Shown piece after piece: positions 1 to 8,278 of a DNA stretch of 64,000 bases. Under the pieces are notes generated by a model. The model did not search any database. It was not told the origin of the DNA and worked only from the letters and a program-made list of their open reading frames with translations. This DNA comes from Flavobacteriia bacterium (GTDB lineage: Bacteria; Bacteroidota; Bacteroidia; Flavobacteriales; Schleiferiaceae): positions 1 through 64,000 of the forward strand of contig JABXHW010000033.1 in assembly GCA_013373425.1 (NCBI GenBank), in the 5' to 3' direction. Made by a program: the position numbers and the translations under genes. Position 1 is the stretch's first letter. The number at the start of each line of letters is the position of its first letter.

Positions 1-42
1 ACCCAGTACCCAGTACCCAGCACCCAGTATCCAGTATCCAGT
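1..42. repeat. Heptamer tandem repeat (ACCCAGT)n
   Basis: Six consecutive 7-bp units: three exact ACCCAGT, one ACCCAGC and two ATCCAGT. The array begins at the window edge, so it may extend further upstream. It lies in the intergenic space ahead of the C1 peptidase gene. Heptanucleotide arrays are a known class of simple repeat in some bacteria. No function can be read from the sequence. Confidence 0.9.
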
Positions 43-137
43 ATTGAGCATCCCTCTCGATTCAGCAATATCCGCCCTTTCCTTTCCCGCCCCCATTCCC
101 TATCTTTCGCAACCTTTTGAAAATTTCAAACTCAAGT

Positions 138-1316
138 ATGAAGAATATACTATTGCCTGCCCTTGCATTTGGGGCGTTGAGTGTATCCGCACAAGACAAC
201 TTGGTAAATGCGGCAAATCAGAACGGCGCAGAAGCTAACCCTGGATATCAATTTGAAACATTGATTGATATTGAAGCCACGGAAGTAAAGAATCAGTACA
301 GCTCAGGAACTTGTTGGAGTTACGCGACCAGTTCATTCATCGAATCTGAAATGGTTCGCATGGGTCGTCAGCCAATCGATATTTCAGAAATGTTCACTGT
401 TCGTCAGGTTTATGTAGATAAAGCTGAGAAGTACGTTCGTCTTCACGGAAACCTAAACTTCGCTCAAGGTGGAGCATTACCTGATGTTCTTTATGTAATC
501 GACCATTACGGAGCGGTTCCACAGAGCGTTTATAACGGATTGAATTACGGAACAGACCTCAATGAGCACAGCGAACTAGAAATGGCTTTGAAAGGCATTG
601 TTGACGCTGTAATCAAGAACGACAACCGCAGCGGCATCACACCGGTATGGCAAGCGGCATTTGAAGCGTATCTCGACACGTATTTGGGAGCTTACCCTGA
701 AGAGTTTGAGTACAACGGTAGAACATACACTCCACGTTCATTTGCCGATGACGTTATCGGAATTGACCCAGATGACTACATTCAATTGACATCTTGGACG
801 CATCACGATTTTGATACAGAAGTTCAGATTCAAGTTCCTGACAACTGGACTTGGGGCTCTTCAATTAATATCGAATTGGACGAGATGATGGCCAATATCG
901 ACAATGCACTGGATGAAGGATACACTGTAGCTTGGGCAGCCGATGTAAGTGAAGATGGATTCAGTGTTCGCAACGGTTTGGCGATTGTGCCTGAAGGATG
1001 GGATGACATGACACGTGCAGAACGAGAAGCATGTTTCTCTAATCCAGTTCCGCAGATGCAAATCACACAAGACATTCGTCAGGCTGCGTACGACAACTAT
1101 GAAACAACGGATGATCATGCGATGCAGATTACCGGGAAGGTTCAAGATCAAAACGGTGACATTTACTACATCGTTAAGAACAGCTGGGGTGAAATTGGAA
1201 ACGATTACAGAGATGGATACCTCTATGTATCAGACGATTTCATTCGCTACAAAACTATTTCCGTGATGATGCACAAGGATGCAGTAACAAATCACGTTGA
1301 AGATTTGATGGATTAA
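138..1316 (+). CDS. Secreted C1-family cysteine peptidase (bleomycin hydrolase/PepC-like)
   Basis: Predicted 392-aa papain-fold aminopeptidase of the C1B (PepC/bleomycin hydrolase) type. The ATG at 138 gives a clean signal peptide (MKNILLPALAFGALSVSAQ), so I prefer it to an in-frame TTG at 117. The catalytic cysteine is in NQYSSGTCWSYA (Cys about residue 59), the histidine in DDHAMQITG (about 327) and the asparagine in VKNSWGE (about 348), so all three active-site residues are present. Classical PepC enzymes are cytoplasmic and about 450 aa. This one is shorter and carries an export signal, which suggests a periplasmic or surface role in peptide degradation. It is probably monocistronic, with a strong terminator directly downstream. 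The family call is solid; substrate is unknown. Confidence 0.88.
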   Translation: MKNILLPALAFGALSVSAQDNLVNAANQNGAEANPGYQFETLIDIEATEVKNQYSSGTCWSYATSSFIESEMVRMGRQPIDISEMFTVRQVYVDKAEKYVRLHGNLNFAQGGALPDVLYVIDHYGAVPQSVYNGLNYGTDLNEHSELEMALKGIVDAVIKNDNRSGITPVWQAAFEAYLDTYLGAYPEEFEYNGRTYTPRSFADDVIGIDPDDYIQLTSWTHHDFDTEVQIQVPDNWTWGSSINIELDEMMANIDNALDEGYTVAWAADVSEDGFSVRNGLAIVPEGWDDMTRAEREACFSNPVPQMQITQDIRQAAYDNYETTDDHAMQITGKVQDQNGDIYYIVKNSWGEIGNDYRDGYLYVSDDFIRYKTISVMMHKDAVTNHVEDLMD

Positions 1317-1339
1317 GTAAACCATCAGCCTTGTATTGG

Positions 1340-1371
1340 AAAGGGAGCCTTCGGGTTCCCTTTCTTTTTTT
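1340..1371 (+). terminator. Intrinsic terminator after the C1 peptidase
   Basis: A 10-bp stem (AAAGGGAGCC paired with GGTTCCCTTT, one G-T pair) closes a TTCG tetraloop and is followed by a run of seven T. It sits 24 nt after the peptidase stop codon. Confidence 0.92.
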
Positions 1372-1399
1372 GATACATTCAGGTTAAATTTCCACTCTT

Positions 1400-2035
1400 A
1401 TGAAACGCGCTCTCATTACACTTAGCACCGTGCTTTTCTCCGTATTAGCTCACTCTCAAATTAGCGTCCGCGCATACACAGGCCCTGCTCTACTCCCCAT
1501 ATCTGACTTGAACATAGGCGTTAGCTACGGCAATCAAATCAATTTTGACTCTATCTCGAATAGGCTGGACTTGGGCATAGGTGTGTCTTACGACTTTGGA
1601 GAAGGCGGCACTTGGAATAATCAAGAAGATGAAGAGCAGTCTGGACCTAATCCAGTGGCCGACAGAAACCGAGATGGAGATGGCTTACTCAATTTCATGG
1701 AGCCTTGGAGCGAAACTCATGTCTACTCTGGATATGTAAGGATTGGATACCATCTCATACATTCGGAACGAAGCCGACTAACCCTTGGAACTGGCGTTTC
1801 ATTGTCTCGTTTAAAATACAGGTATGTACAATCTTCTACGACCTCAGGTTCTGCTACCATCGATCTTGAATATCGATATGCCAATTACCTTGATGTGGGG
1901 ATATTAGGCTACCTAGAATATGCATATTCAATCGGTGACAAGACAGATTTTGGACTACAACTCACGTTCAACAGTTTATTGAATTCTTTCGATTCTGTCA
2001 CTCAATCAGCATTTTTCGTAGAATATCATTTCTAG
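1400..2035 (+). CDS. Small outer-membrane beta-barrel protein, hypothetical
   Basis: 211-aa protein with a signal peptide (MKRALITLSTVLFSVLAHSQ). The rest alternates aromatic/hydrophobic and polar residues as in transmembrane beta-strands, and it ends in an aromatic residue (VEYHF), typical of outer-membrane barrels. Residues 88-95 read DRNRDGDG, a DxNxDGDG calcium-loop-like motif, just after an acidic stretch that would lie in an extracellular loop. I do not recognise a named family. The next gene encodes another small barrel-like protein on the same strand, so the two may be functionally linked. Confidence 0.7.
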   Translation: MKRALITLSTVLFSVLAHSQISVRAYTGPALLPISDLNIGVSYGNQINFDSISNRLDLGIGVSYDFGEGGTWNNQEDEEQSGPNPVADRNRDGDGLLNFMEPWSETHVYSGYVRIGYHLIHSERSRLTLGTGVSLSRLKYRYVQSSTTSGSATIDLEYRYANYLDVGILGYLEYAYSIGDKTDFGLQLTFNSLLNSFDSVTQSAFFVEYHF

Positions 2036-2130
2036 AAAGTAACTCACAGCATCCTTACTTAACTGCAATCCAACACCTGAGGTGAACATTGCTTGATTTC
2101 ATCATGTTGAACATCGAAATCACATTCGCT

Positions 2131-2712
2131 ATGAAACTCAAATTCACTCTCCTCTCTGCTCTATTCTCCTTTGTAAGTCTAGCACAGATACAACACTCCG
2201 TGAGCGTTACGGGAGGATTTGCATACACCGGCTCTGGAGATATGTGGGGAACGGCCGTAGAAGGAGCGTACTCTTATTACTTCGGAGATTGGTCTGTAAC
2301 TGGACAAATAGGTCGGGCTGACTTTTTTCGTTCAGGATCTGGCGCTGTAGCTGAACCTGGCTTGGGAGTTGTTGATTTTGTGCCAGCCGAACGATTCACA
2401 GCCTACCGAACTGCAGACCTACTCGCTGGTTATACGGTCCCATTCGCAGAGAACAGGCTTCATCTGATTGTCAGAGGTGGTGCGTCCCTCGCGCGAATTG
2501 GAACGTATTATATCGATCCAGTTTGGCAAAACAACGATTATGATGTCTTAGATCTCGGCGCGGTGGGTGAGATTGGTTTGGGCTTCACCATCATTTCAAG
2601 CGGAACGGCAACAATCGATATCAACATAAAAGCACAAGGCAGGCATTACTTCAACACAGATGACGGGTACGTTCGTCCGAGTATTGGAATCACTTGTCGT
2701 CTCTACAATTAA
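2131..2712 (+). CDS. Outer-membrane beta-barrel protein, hypothetical
   Basis: Predicted 193-aa exported protein. The ATG at 2131 starts a proper signal peptide (MKLKFTLLSALFSFVSLAQ); an upstream in-frame start at 2089 would put 14 residues ahead of it and is less likely. The mature part is rich in Gly, Tyr and Phe with alternating strand patterns (FAYTGSGDMWGTAVEGAYSYYF), consistent with an eight-stranded OmpA/OmpW-like barrel. The C-terminus (RPSIGITCRLYN) looks like a final strand. The stop codon overlaps the end of the convergent DUF962 gene by 4 bp. Function is not recognisable. Confidence 0.7.
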   Translation: MKLKFTLLSALFSFVSLAQIQHSVSVTGGFAYTGSGDMWGTAVEGAYSYYFGDWSVTGQIGRADFFRSGSGAVAEPGLGVVDFVPAERFTAYRTADLLAGYTVPFAENRLHLIVRGGASLARIGTYYIDPVWQNNDYDVLDLGAVGEIGLGFTIISSGTATIDINIKAQGRHYFNTDDGYVRPSIGITCRLYN

Positions 2713-3188
2713 TAACGGAGTCCAACTGAACGAAACACAAACCCCATCAACCAAGCTGGGCCGATTAAGAGGAATTGTAAATCCTTGAGAAAGCTGGGCT
2801 TCTTGCCTTCTATATGGTGACCGATAAATTGTCCGACCCATGCGGTAGCGAAGATGATTAACGCTGTTGTCCAGACGGGAATCGGCAAGAAGGTAAGCGC
2901 CTCTGCCCCTATCAAACACAGAATCGAAAAGCCCGTCATTGCAAGCCCCATGGTAATGGACAGTCGGAAGTAGAAAAGCATTACGAAGAGAATCACCGCA
3001 CCGGCCCAATTCGCACCCCAGCTCAACCATTCTGGAGCGGCATTTTGTAAGGATTCAAGGGGTATAGACGACACTAATGCTACAATGGAAAAGAAGATGC
3101 TCGGAACGCAAATCCAATGAATGAGTTTGTTGATCGGATTTTGATGGCTGACTGCATATTCATCGAACCAAGTATCTAGGCTTCTCAT
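2709..3188 (-). CDS. Mpo1-like (DUF962) membrane protein
   Basis: 159-aa integral membrane protein matching the DUF962/Mpo1 family. The N-terminal motif WFDEYAVSHQNPINKLIHW and the C-terminal QFIGHHIEGKKPSFLKDLQF segment, with conserved histidines, are hallmarks. Roughly four hydrophobic segments lie between and around them. Yeast Mpo1 is an iron-dependent dioxygenase that removes one carbon from 2-hydroxy fatty acids; bacterial homologues are mostly uncharacterised, so a lipid alpha-oxidation role here is inference. It is convergent with the upstream barrel gene, overlapping it by 4 bp. Confidence 0.85.
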   Translation of the reverse strand: MRSLDTWFDEYAVSHQNPINKLIHWICVPSIFFSIVALVSSIPLESLQNAAPEWLSWGANWAGAVILFVMLFYFRLSITMGLAMTGFSILCLIGAEALTFLPIPVWTTALIIFATAWVGQFIGHHIEGKKPSFLKDLQFLLIGPAWLMGFVFRSVGLRY

Positions 3189-3243
3189 AGCTTAACTTTT
3201 TAGGGAAGTTCGAGCATTCTTCAGACATTTGCAATCCCAATTG

Positions 3244-3250
3244 AAGGAGG
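3244..3250 (+). promoter_or_regulatory. Perfect Shine-Dalgarno sequence (AAGGAGG)
   Basis: AAGGAGG lies 7 nt upstream of the ATG at 3258. It fixes the start of the small gene and stands out because I found no comparable Shine-Dalgarno ahead of the other genes I inspected here. Flavobacteria are known to make little use of such sites. Confidence 0.85.
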
Positions 3251-3257
3251 AAATATC

Positions 3258-3542
3258 ATGGATAAGAATCTAGAGGCGAAATACGAAAAGCTACGTGAAC
3301 AACTTCAAGAACTTGAAAGCTGGCCATCGGTTTACATGTTCAAGTTCATCGTGCCTGCTGATAATCAAAAGGTGGCTCAAGTTGAAGCACTATTCGACAC
3401 CGAAGAGTCTGAAGTTACCATGCGTACAAGTAAGAATGGAAACTTCGTGGCCGTAACAGCCAAAGAGCTAATGGTGAACCCGGAAGCGGTTATCGCGCGC
3501 TATAAAGACGCTGAGGGAATTGAAGGATTGATGTCTTTGTAG
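3258..3542 (+). CDS. DUF493-like small protein
   Basis: 94-aa soluble protein. The core (SWPSVYMFKFIVPADNQKVA, then a beta strand with FVAVTAKELMVNPEAVIARY) fits the small ferredoxin-like DUF493/YbeD family, whose members are about 90 aa and of unclear function. E. coli YbeD resembles an ACT-type regulatory domain. The N-terminus is a short charged helix. The start is fixed by a perfect AAGGAGG 7 nt upstream. It is convergent with the RDD gene, with a hairpin between them. The family call is moderate. Confidence 0.72.
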   Translation: MDKNLEAKYEKLREQLQELESWPSVYMFKFIVPADNQKVAQVEALFDTEESEVTMRTSKNGNFVAVTAKELMVNPEAVIARYKDAEGIEGLMSL

Positions 3543-3556
3543 GAGAGCCAGAAATT

Positions 3557-3582
3557 TGGAGGTCTGGAAGACTGGGCCTCCA
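3557..3582. terminator. Hairpin between convergent genes
   Basis: A 9-bp stem (TGGAGGTCT with GGGCCTCCA, two G-T pairs) with an 8-nt loop, followed immediately by a second small hairpin (AGAAGT-CCA-ACTTCT). No U-tract follows on either strand, so a role as a bidirectional terminator between 3542 and 3596 is inferred from position. Confidence 0.45.
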
Positions 3583-3595
3583 GAAGTCCAACTTC

Positions 3596-4333
3596 TCACC
3601 TGGTCAGCACCACATAATCTTTCAAAACCGTGCGGAGGAAGCTTGGATAGTCCTTCTCTGTTTTTTTGATTTCCAAGACTTCTTCTAGTTTATTAGAGAG
3701 CTCTACGATAGCCTTGAATGTTCCGTCGTTGTTCTTAGAATCGTGACGAATGATGGCCTTCTTTATAATCATCGCCTCATCTTCCGACAACAAGCGCGCT
3801 CTGGGATATACAGGCTCGTAGCTATCCGTTGTATCCAGTCCCTTCACGTGTTTCAAGCTCACTTTATCAAGATCAGATCCTTCTGATATCACGATTGTGC
3901 CACCGAGCACGTCACCGAAACGCTGACGAAATGGATTACTAGCGGTCATAAGTACCGCGAGAGATCCCAGGGATAAATAGATATCAATAAGACGTAAGAA
4001 CCATCTAGAAAGGGCTTCATCTACACCTAATGGTTCGCCATCCAAGCGAATCACTCTCAGCTTCAGAATCATCTTACCAACACTCTGTCCTTTGAATAGC
4101 AGCTCCATCATCAAGCTGTAAAAGAAAATGATGGGATAAAGGATGAAAACAACTAGGAATAGCGTTACACCATCCGAAGGGTTAAAAGGTTCGAGAATGC
4201 CAAAGATGAATATCAGTATGAGAGCGATAAACACAACTTGGTCGATTGCGAACGCCGCCACCCGCATCGCGGTACTGGCTAGACTCATTTCGAGCTTGAC
4301 GTTTTGTGGAGTGAGAATGTCGACTGTTTTCAT
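3596..4333 (-). CDS. RDD family membrane protein
   Basis: 245-aa protein with an RDD domain in residues ~15-150: the first helix carries the Arg and Asp (RVAAFAIDQVVFIA), followed by further hydrophobic helices and the family-typical segment GKMILKLRVIRLDGEPLG. The C-terminal ~90 residues are hydrophilic and charged. RDD proteins are poorly defined membrane proteins, some implicated in ion transport. The gene is divergent from the SpoIIM/MoxR operon with a 75-bp intergenic region, an arrangement I recognise from other Bacteroidota, so it probably acts with that operon. Confidence 0.88.
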   Translation of the reverse strand: MKTVDILTPQNVKLEMSLASTAMRVAAFAIDQVVFIALILIFIFGILEPFNPSDGVTLFLVVFILYPIIFFYSLMMELLFKGQSVGKMILKLRVIRLDGEPLGVDEALSRWFLRLIDIYLSLGSLAVLMTASNPFRQRFGDVLGGTIVISEGSDLDKVSLKHVKGLDTTDSYEPVYPRARLLSEDEAMIIKKAIIRHDSKNNDGTFKAIVELSNKLEEVLEIKKTEKDYPSFLRTVLKDYVVLTR

Positions 4334-4408
4334 TGTGAACTAAAGTAGGAAACCCGACCTTATTTTATCGTGCCTCTTTCAGACTTATTTCTATTTTAGC
4401 CTTGCTCT

Positions 4409-6301
4409 ATGAAGGAAAGTCAATTTATCAAAGAGAATTCCGAACGCTGGAAGCCTCTAGAAGATTCTGTCCGCTCTCTCAAAAAACCTGGCAAGAGTAG
4501 AAAACTCAATAAGGAACTTGGAGAGGATTATATCCGGGTCACGGACGATTTGGGCTATGCTCAGACTTTCTATCGACGACGCTCAATACGAGTGTATCTC
4601 AACAACATCACTAGTAGCGTTTACCGAATTATTCGCTTAAATCGCGAAAGAGATAAGAACCCCATCTTCAACTTCTTCATGAAAGAAGTGCCGAGTATTA
4701 TCTATCACGGTCGAAAATACTTCTTCATCTCCCTCATCGTCTTCGTGGTAGCCATGATTATTGGAGCATTCTCCCTTGAGCAAGACACCGGGTTCGCTAA
4801 TCACATTCTCGGTAATGGGTACGTCAACATGACGGAGACAAATATTGAAGATGGCGACCCAATGCGCGTTTACAAGGACATGGACTCAGAGCAAATGTTC
4901 ATGCGCATCGCTGTGAATAACCTAAGGGTCGTAGCGCTGTCTTTTATCGTCGGACTCCTATTCGGCTTGGGAACACTGAGCATTTTGGTAAGCAATGGGA
5001 TCATGCTTGGCGTATTCCAGTACTTCTTCTATAAAAAGGGGTTACTCTTGACAAGCTTTCTCACCATTTGGCAACACGGAACCATTGAAATTTCGTGCAT
5101 TATAATTGGCGGTGGCGCTGGCTTGATGCTTGGGTCCGGGTACCTGTTCCCGGGAAACTACAGTCGATTACTATCTCTTCGACTACAGTTTTACAGAGGC
5201 ATGAAGATTATTCTAGCGATTGCCCCGCTCATCGTGGTTGCCGCATGGATTGAGAGCTATATCACTCGCCATGATGATATGGACCAGATTTTCCGACTCT
5301 TCTTCATCCTACTAAATGCTGCGTTGATTATAGGCTACTTCTTTGTTCTTCCATGGCGCGTTGGCAGAAGGTTAGATCGAGTAGAAGGCCGACCATCAAA
5401 CGAAAACATTGCGGTCGTTCCAAGTATTAGAGAAGGAGAGATTCTCAATCTAGGAGAGATTTTCCAACTTGCTTTAAAGCACGTTCCAAACTGGCTTACC
5501 AAACAAATTTGGCTTCCAATACTTGGCGGAGCAATCGGACTTGTTGCTGTGATATTGATGGAAGACAGCTATACCGACCATGTACTCTCCAATAGGGGAA
5601 TGGGGCTTATCATGTATGATTTCTTTGGTGGAGTCTTCAACGCCGTTGAGAACTTCAACTTGATTATCTCCTATTTCAATGGAACCATCGGATTCGTATT
5701 TTCCGGACTGTTATTGGTGCTATTGTCAGTGATTCAAATCCTTCAAGCAAAAGAACACTTTGGGAAGAGACCTCTTCTTTCAAGCATGTGGGTATTGCTC
5801 ACTAATACAGTGCTACTGGCGATACTTTTCGGCTTAACGCATCAGAGTGAATGGTTCTCATTGCTGCTTTTCCCTGGAATTTTGCTTTCTAACTTGACCG
5901 TTTCTGCATCTTTCAAATTCAACATTAATCCTATAAAGGCGCTGGGCAGAGCGCTCCGATCTTTTGGGGTAAGTACACTGAAAATTTTGGGTTGGAGCGT
6001 GCTCATGTATTTGTCCACCCTCCTACTCCTAATTTTGATTCAGAGCTCATTCTTAGGTTTTATTCTCTATTTCATAGAGACATTGACAGCAGATGGTATG
6101 CTGAGTAGCTACGCATTCCTTAGATATATGCAGGTATTCCTCGTTCTAACGGTCTTTCTCTTCGTAATGGCCATCACCCAGGCAGGTTCGTCTTACTTGC
6201 TAAACACATTGCACGAACAGCTTACCTCAGAGAATCTAAGAGCTCAAATCGCTTCTATCCCACCCCGCAAAAAACGCTATGGTATTGATGAAGCGCTTTA
6301 G
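4409..6301 (+). CDS. SpoIIM-like (stage II sporulation protein M family) membrane protein
   Basis: 630-aa polytopic membrane protein. Residues ~1-320 resemble the SpoIIM family: a charged N-terminus, then hydrophobic helices including YFFISLIVFVVAMIIGAF and a region with SNGIMLGVFQYFFYKKG and FLTIWQHGTIEISCIIIGGG. Residues ~365-610 form a second block of about six hydrophobic segments not found in the ~200-aa sporulation protein. The host is not a spore former, so the name reflects homology only. It is the first gene of a five-gene operon; its end overlaps the next start by 23 bp. Its role with the MoxR ATPase is unknown, possibly envelope-protein assembly. Confidence 0.82.
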   Translation: MKESQFIKENSERWKPLEDSVRSLKKPGKSRKLNKELGEDYIRVTDDLGYAQTFYRRRSIRVYLNNITSSVYRIIRLNRERDKNPIFNFFMKEVPSIIYHGRKYFFISLIVFVVAMIIGAFSLEQDTGFANHILGNGYVNMTETNIEDGDPMRVYKDMDSEQMFMRIAVNNLRVVALSFIVGLLFGLGTLSILVSNGIMLGVFQYFFYKKGLLLTSFLTIWQHGTIEISCIIIGGGAGLMLGSGYLFPGNYSRLLSLRLQFYRGMKIILAIAPLIVVAAWIESYITRHDDMDQIFRLFFILLNAALIIGYFFVLPWRVGRRLDRVEGRPSNENIAVVPSIREGEILNLGEIFQLALKHVPNWLTKQIWLPILGGAIGLVAVILMEDSYTDHVLSNRGMGLIMYDFFGGVFNAVENFNLIISYFNGTIGFVFSGLLLVLLSVIQILQAKEHFGKRPLLSSMWVLLTNTVLLAILFGLTHQSEWFSLLLFPGILLSNLTVSASFKFNINPIKALGRALRSFGVSTLKILGWSVLMYLSTLLLLILIQSSFLGFILYFIETLTADGMLSSYAFLRYMQVFLVLTVFLFVMAITQAGSSYLLNTLHEQLTSENLRAQIASIPPRKKRYGIDEAL

Positions 6302-6956
6302 TCTAACCATAGTATTCTCATTCCTGGTTTGCTCAGCAACGCTGGCGCAAGGGCTAGACTCTGCAGCCTACACTCAGATGAAGGAGGATTTCGATTACTC
6401 GGACCAAGAGCCACCTGAGGAAAAGTTCAAACAGCCGAAGAATATTGATAATGGAGATGATACTCCACCTCAAAATGTGGAGCCCGAAGAACCTGAGTCA
6501 AGCTGGCTAAGCCAACAGCAATTGCTTACCAGCATACTCACACTTCTCGGAATTGGCGTCATCATATTTGTAATTATCCGACTTCAAGGTCGCCTCGACA
6601 ATCGTAGAGTAGAAAAGTTGAAAGCAGCCACTTCATTAGAGGAAGCAGAAGAAAATCTGCTTGAAGTTCATCTGGACGACTTGATCTCTCAGGCTGAAAA
6701 GGACGGAGATTTCCGACTCATGCTTCATTTGCAATTCCTAGAACTCCTTCGTGAGTTGCACCACAAGGAAGCGATTCAATGGAGACCTTACAAGACGAAT
6801 GGTCAGTATGCACTAGAAATCGAAGCAACTGAGCTCAAATCTCTTTATCAGAAGGCGGTGGTTACCTTCGATAGGGTTTGGTACGGACATAAAGCAATTG
6901 ACAAGTTGATCTTTGAAGATTGGCTCCAAACCATTGAAAAAATGAGGAGCCTATGA
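6279..6956 (+). CDS. DUF4129-type membrane protein
   Basis: 225-aa protein: N-terminal signal sequence (FSLTIVFSFLVCSATLAQG), an acidic, proline-rich linker (residues ~30-72), one transmembrane helix (LTSILTLLGIGVIIFVIIRL, ~80-100) and a cytoplasmic C-terminus whose DFRLMLHLQFLELLRELHHK and FDRVWYGH segments match DUF4129. Two ATGs (6279 and 6288) are possible and both overlap the upstream gene, so translation is coupled. DUF4129 domains commonly occur beside MoxR and DUF58 genes. Function unknown. Confidence 0.78.
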   Translation: MVLMKRFSLTIVFSFLVCSATLAQGLDSAAYTQMKEDFDYSDQEPPEEKFKQPKNIDNGDDTPPQNVEPEEPESSWLSQQQLLTSILTLLGIGVIIFVIIRLQGRLDNRRVEKLKAATSLEEAEENLLEVHLDDLISQAEKDGDFRLMLHLQFLELLRELHHKEAIQWRPYKTNGQYALEIEATELKSLYQKAVVTFDRVWYGHKAIDKLIFEDWLQTIEKMRSL

Positions 6957-8278
6957 AAGCAAGATTGATCATACTCCTGCTTGTACTGGGCATTCCGATT
7001 GCTTTGTACATCTTCCTTAAGCCACCGAGTTATGTTTGGTACTATTCGGAAAACATGTATAGCGACCAGCCCTATGGTCTTCAGTTGTACATGAATCTCA
7101 TTGAAGACCGCATCGACACTACGATTGATACGAAATCTGGTCCGCATGACAGATGGAACCTCGATTCCATTGGTGATCAGAAAGGGGTAATTTATCAGAG
7201 CGGCATTTCATTCCGCGATTCGATTGAATTCTTCAAGCTCGATTCATTGGCAAGAGCCGGTCATCATGTGGTGTTCAATGCCGGCCATTTGAACAAGAAG
7301 CTCCTTTACTTCCTCAAGGGTGAACCGTATCCTGATCCCGACTCGGTAACCGTGATGTACCTCTTGGAGAATCAGGTGGATTCGGGGTCGTATCAATCTT
7401 GGAACTACGACAACATCGGAGAAATTGAGACTCAGCCTATCTATTCGCCAAGGCTAGATATCACATTCAACTCGACCGGTGCAACATCACGATTTAGATA
7501 TGCCCGTGAGAATGATACCATCGAATGGCCTCAGACCACGCCTTTTGGATTGAAGCTGAGTTCTTGGACTCTTGATTCTGAGCTTGACAACTGGGAGCCG
7601 CTAGCCTACCTGAATGGCAAAGAAAGCGACGTTGTGGCGTTCCGAGTGCCGAAAGGTGAAGGCTATGTATATGTGATTACAACATTTGCGCCTTTCACCA
7701 ATTACTGCTTGAGTTCTCCTGAAAACTTCGCCTTTGCCTCTGATTTTACTGCCCTTTATCCAGATGATTTCTTCTGGTTGAGCAATTATTACTTCATACC
7801 AGAGGGGCAAGATGATGAATATGAACGAGAGTCAAATTCCCCTCTTCAATTTTTGGTTTCCAATCGCTCACTCCGCTGGGCCTGGTACATACTGCTTATA
7901 AGCCTATTGCTGTTTTTGGTATTCAGAACCCAACGCCAGCAGCGCATTATCCCTGTGATTACTGCCAAGAAGAACCAGAGTTTAGAGTTTGCGAAGAGTC
8001 TTGGAATACTTCAATCCAAAACAGTTGATAATCACGCAAATACAGCGCTTGAAATAAAGCGACAGTTTAGACTATGGACCAGAAGTAGATTCCCAAGAAT
8101 TACTGAAATTGATGATGCATACAGAGACATGCTGATTCAAATGTTGCCTCAGAACGAGGAAAATATCAAACACTTGTTCTTCCTTTTTGAAAGAGCAGAA
8201 AAACGACCAGAACTGTTTGAATCGGATAACCTGAATTCGGTTTACACTATAACTCGATATATCTATGATCATGTCTGA
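6953..8278 (+). CDS. DUF4350-type membrane protein
   Basis: 441-aa protein with an N-terminal membrane anchor (LIILLLVLGIPIALYIFL), a long extracytoplasmic domain (residues ~25-300), a second helix (WAWYILLISLLLFLVF, ~303-320) and a basic cytoplasmic tail of about 115 aa. This architecture and its position between DUF4129 and MoxR fit the DUF4350 family. It starts with an ATGA overlap with the preceding stop, so the operon is translationally coupled. No catalytic motif is visible; DUF4350 domains have a GATase-like fold by general knowledge, which I cannot verify here. Confidence 0.75.
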   Translation: MKARLIILLLVLGIPIALYIFLKPPSYVWYYSENMYSDQPYGLQLYMNLIEDRIDTTIDTKSGPHDRWNLDSIGDQKGVIYQSGISFRDSIEFFKLDSLARAGHHVVFNAGHLNKKLLYFLKGEPYPDPDSVTVMYLLENQVDSGSYQSWNYDNIGEIETQPIYSPRLDITFNSTGATSRFRYARENDTIEWPQTTPFGLKLSSWTLDSELDNWEPLAYLNGKESDVVAFRVPKGEGYVYVITTFAPFTNYCLSSPENFAFASDFTALYPDDFFWLSNYYFIPEGQDDEYERESNSPLQFLVSNRSLRWAWYILLISLLLFLVFRTQRQQRIIPVITAKKNQSLEFAKSLGILQSKTVDNHANTALEIKRQFRLWTRSRFPRITEIDDAYRDMLIQMLPQNEENIKHLFFLFERAEKRPELFESDNLNSVYTITRYIYDHV

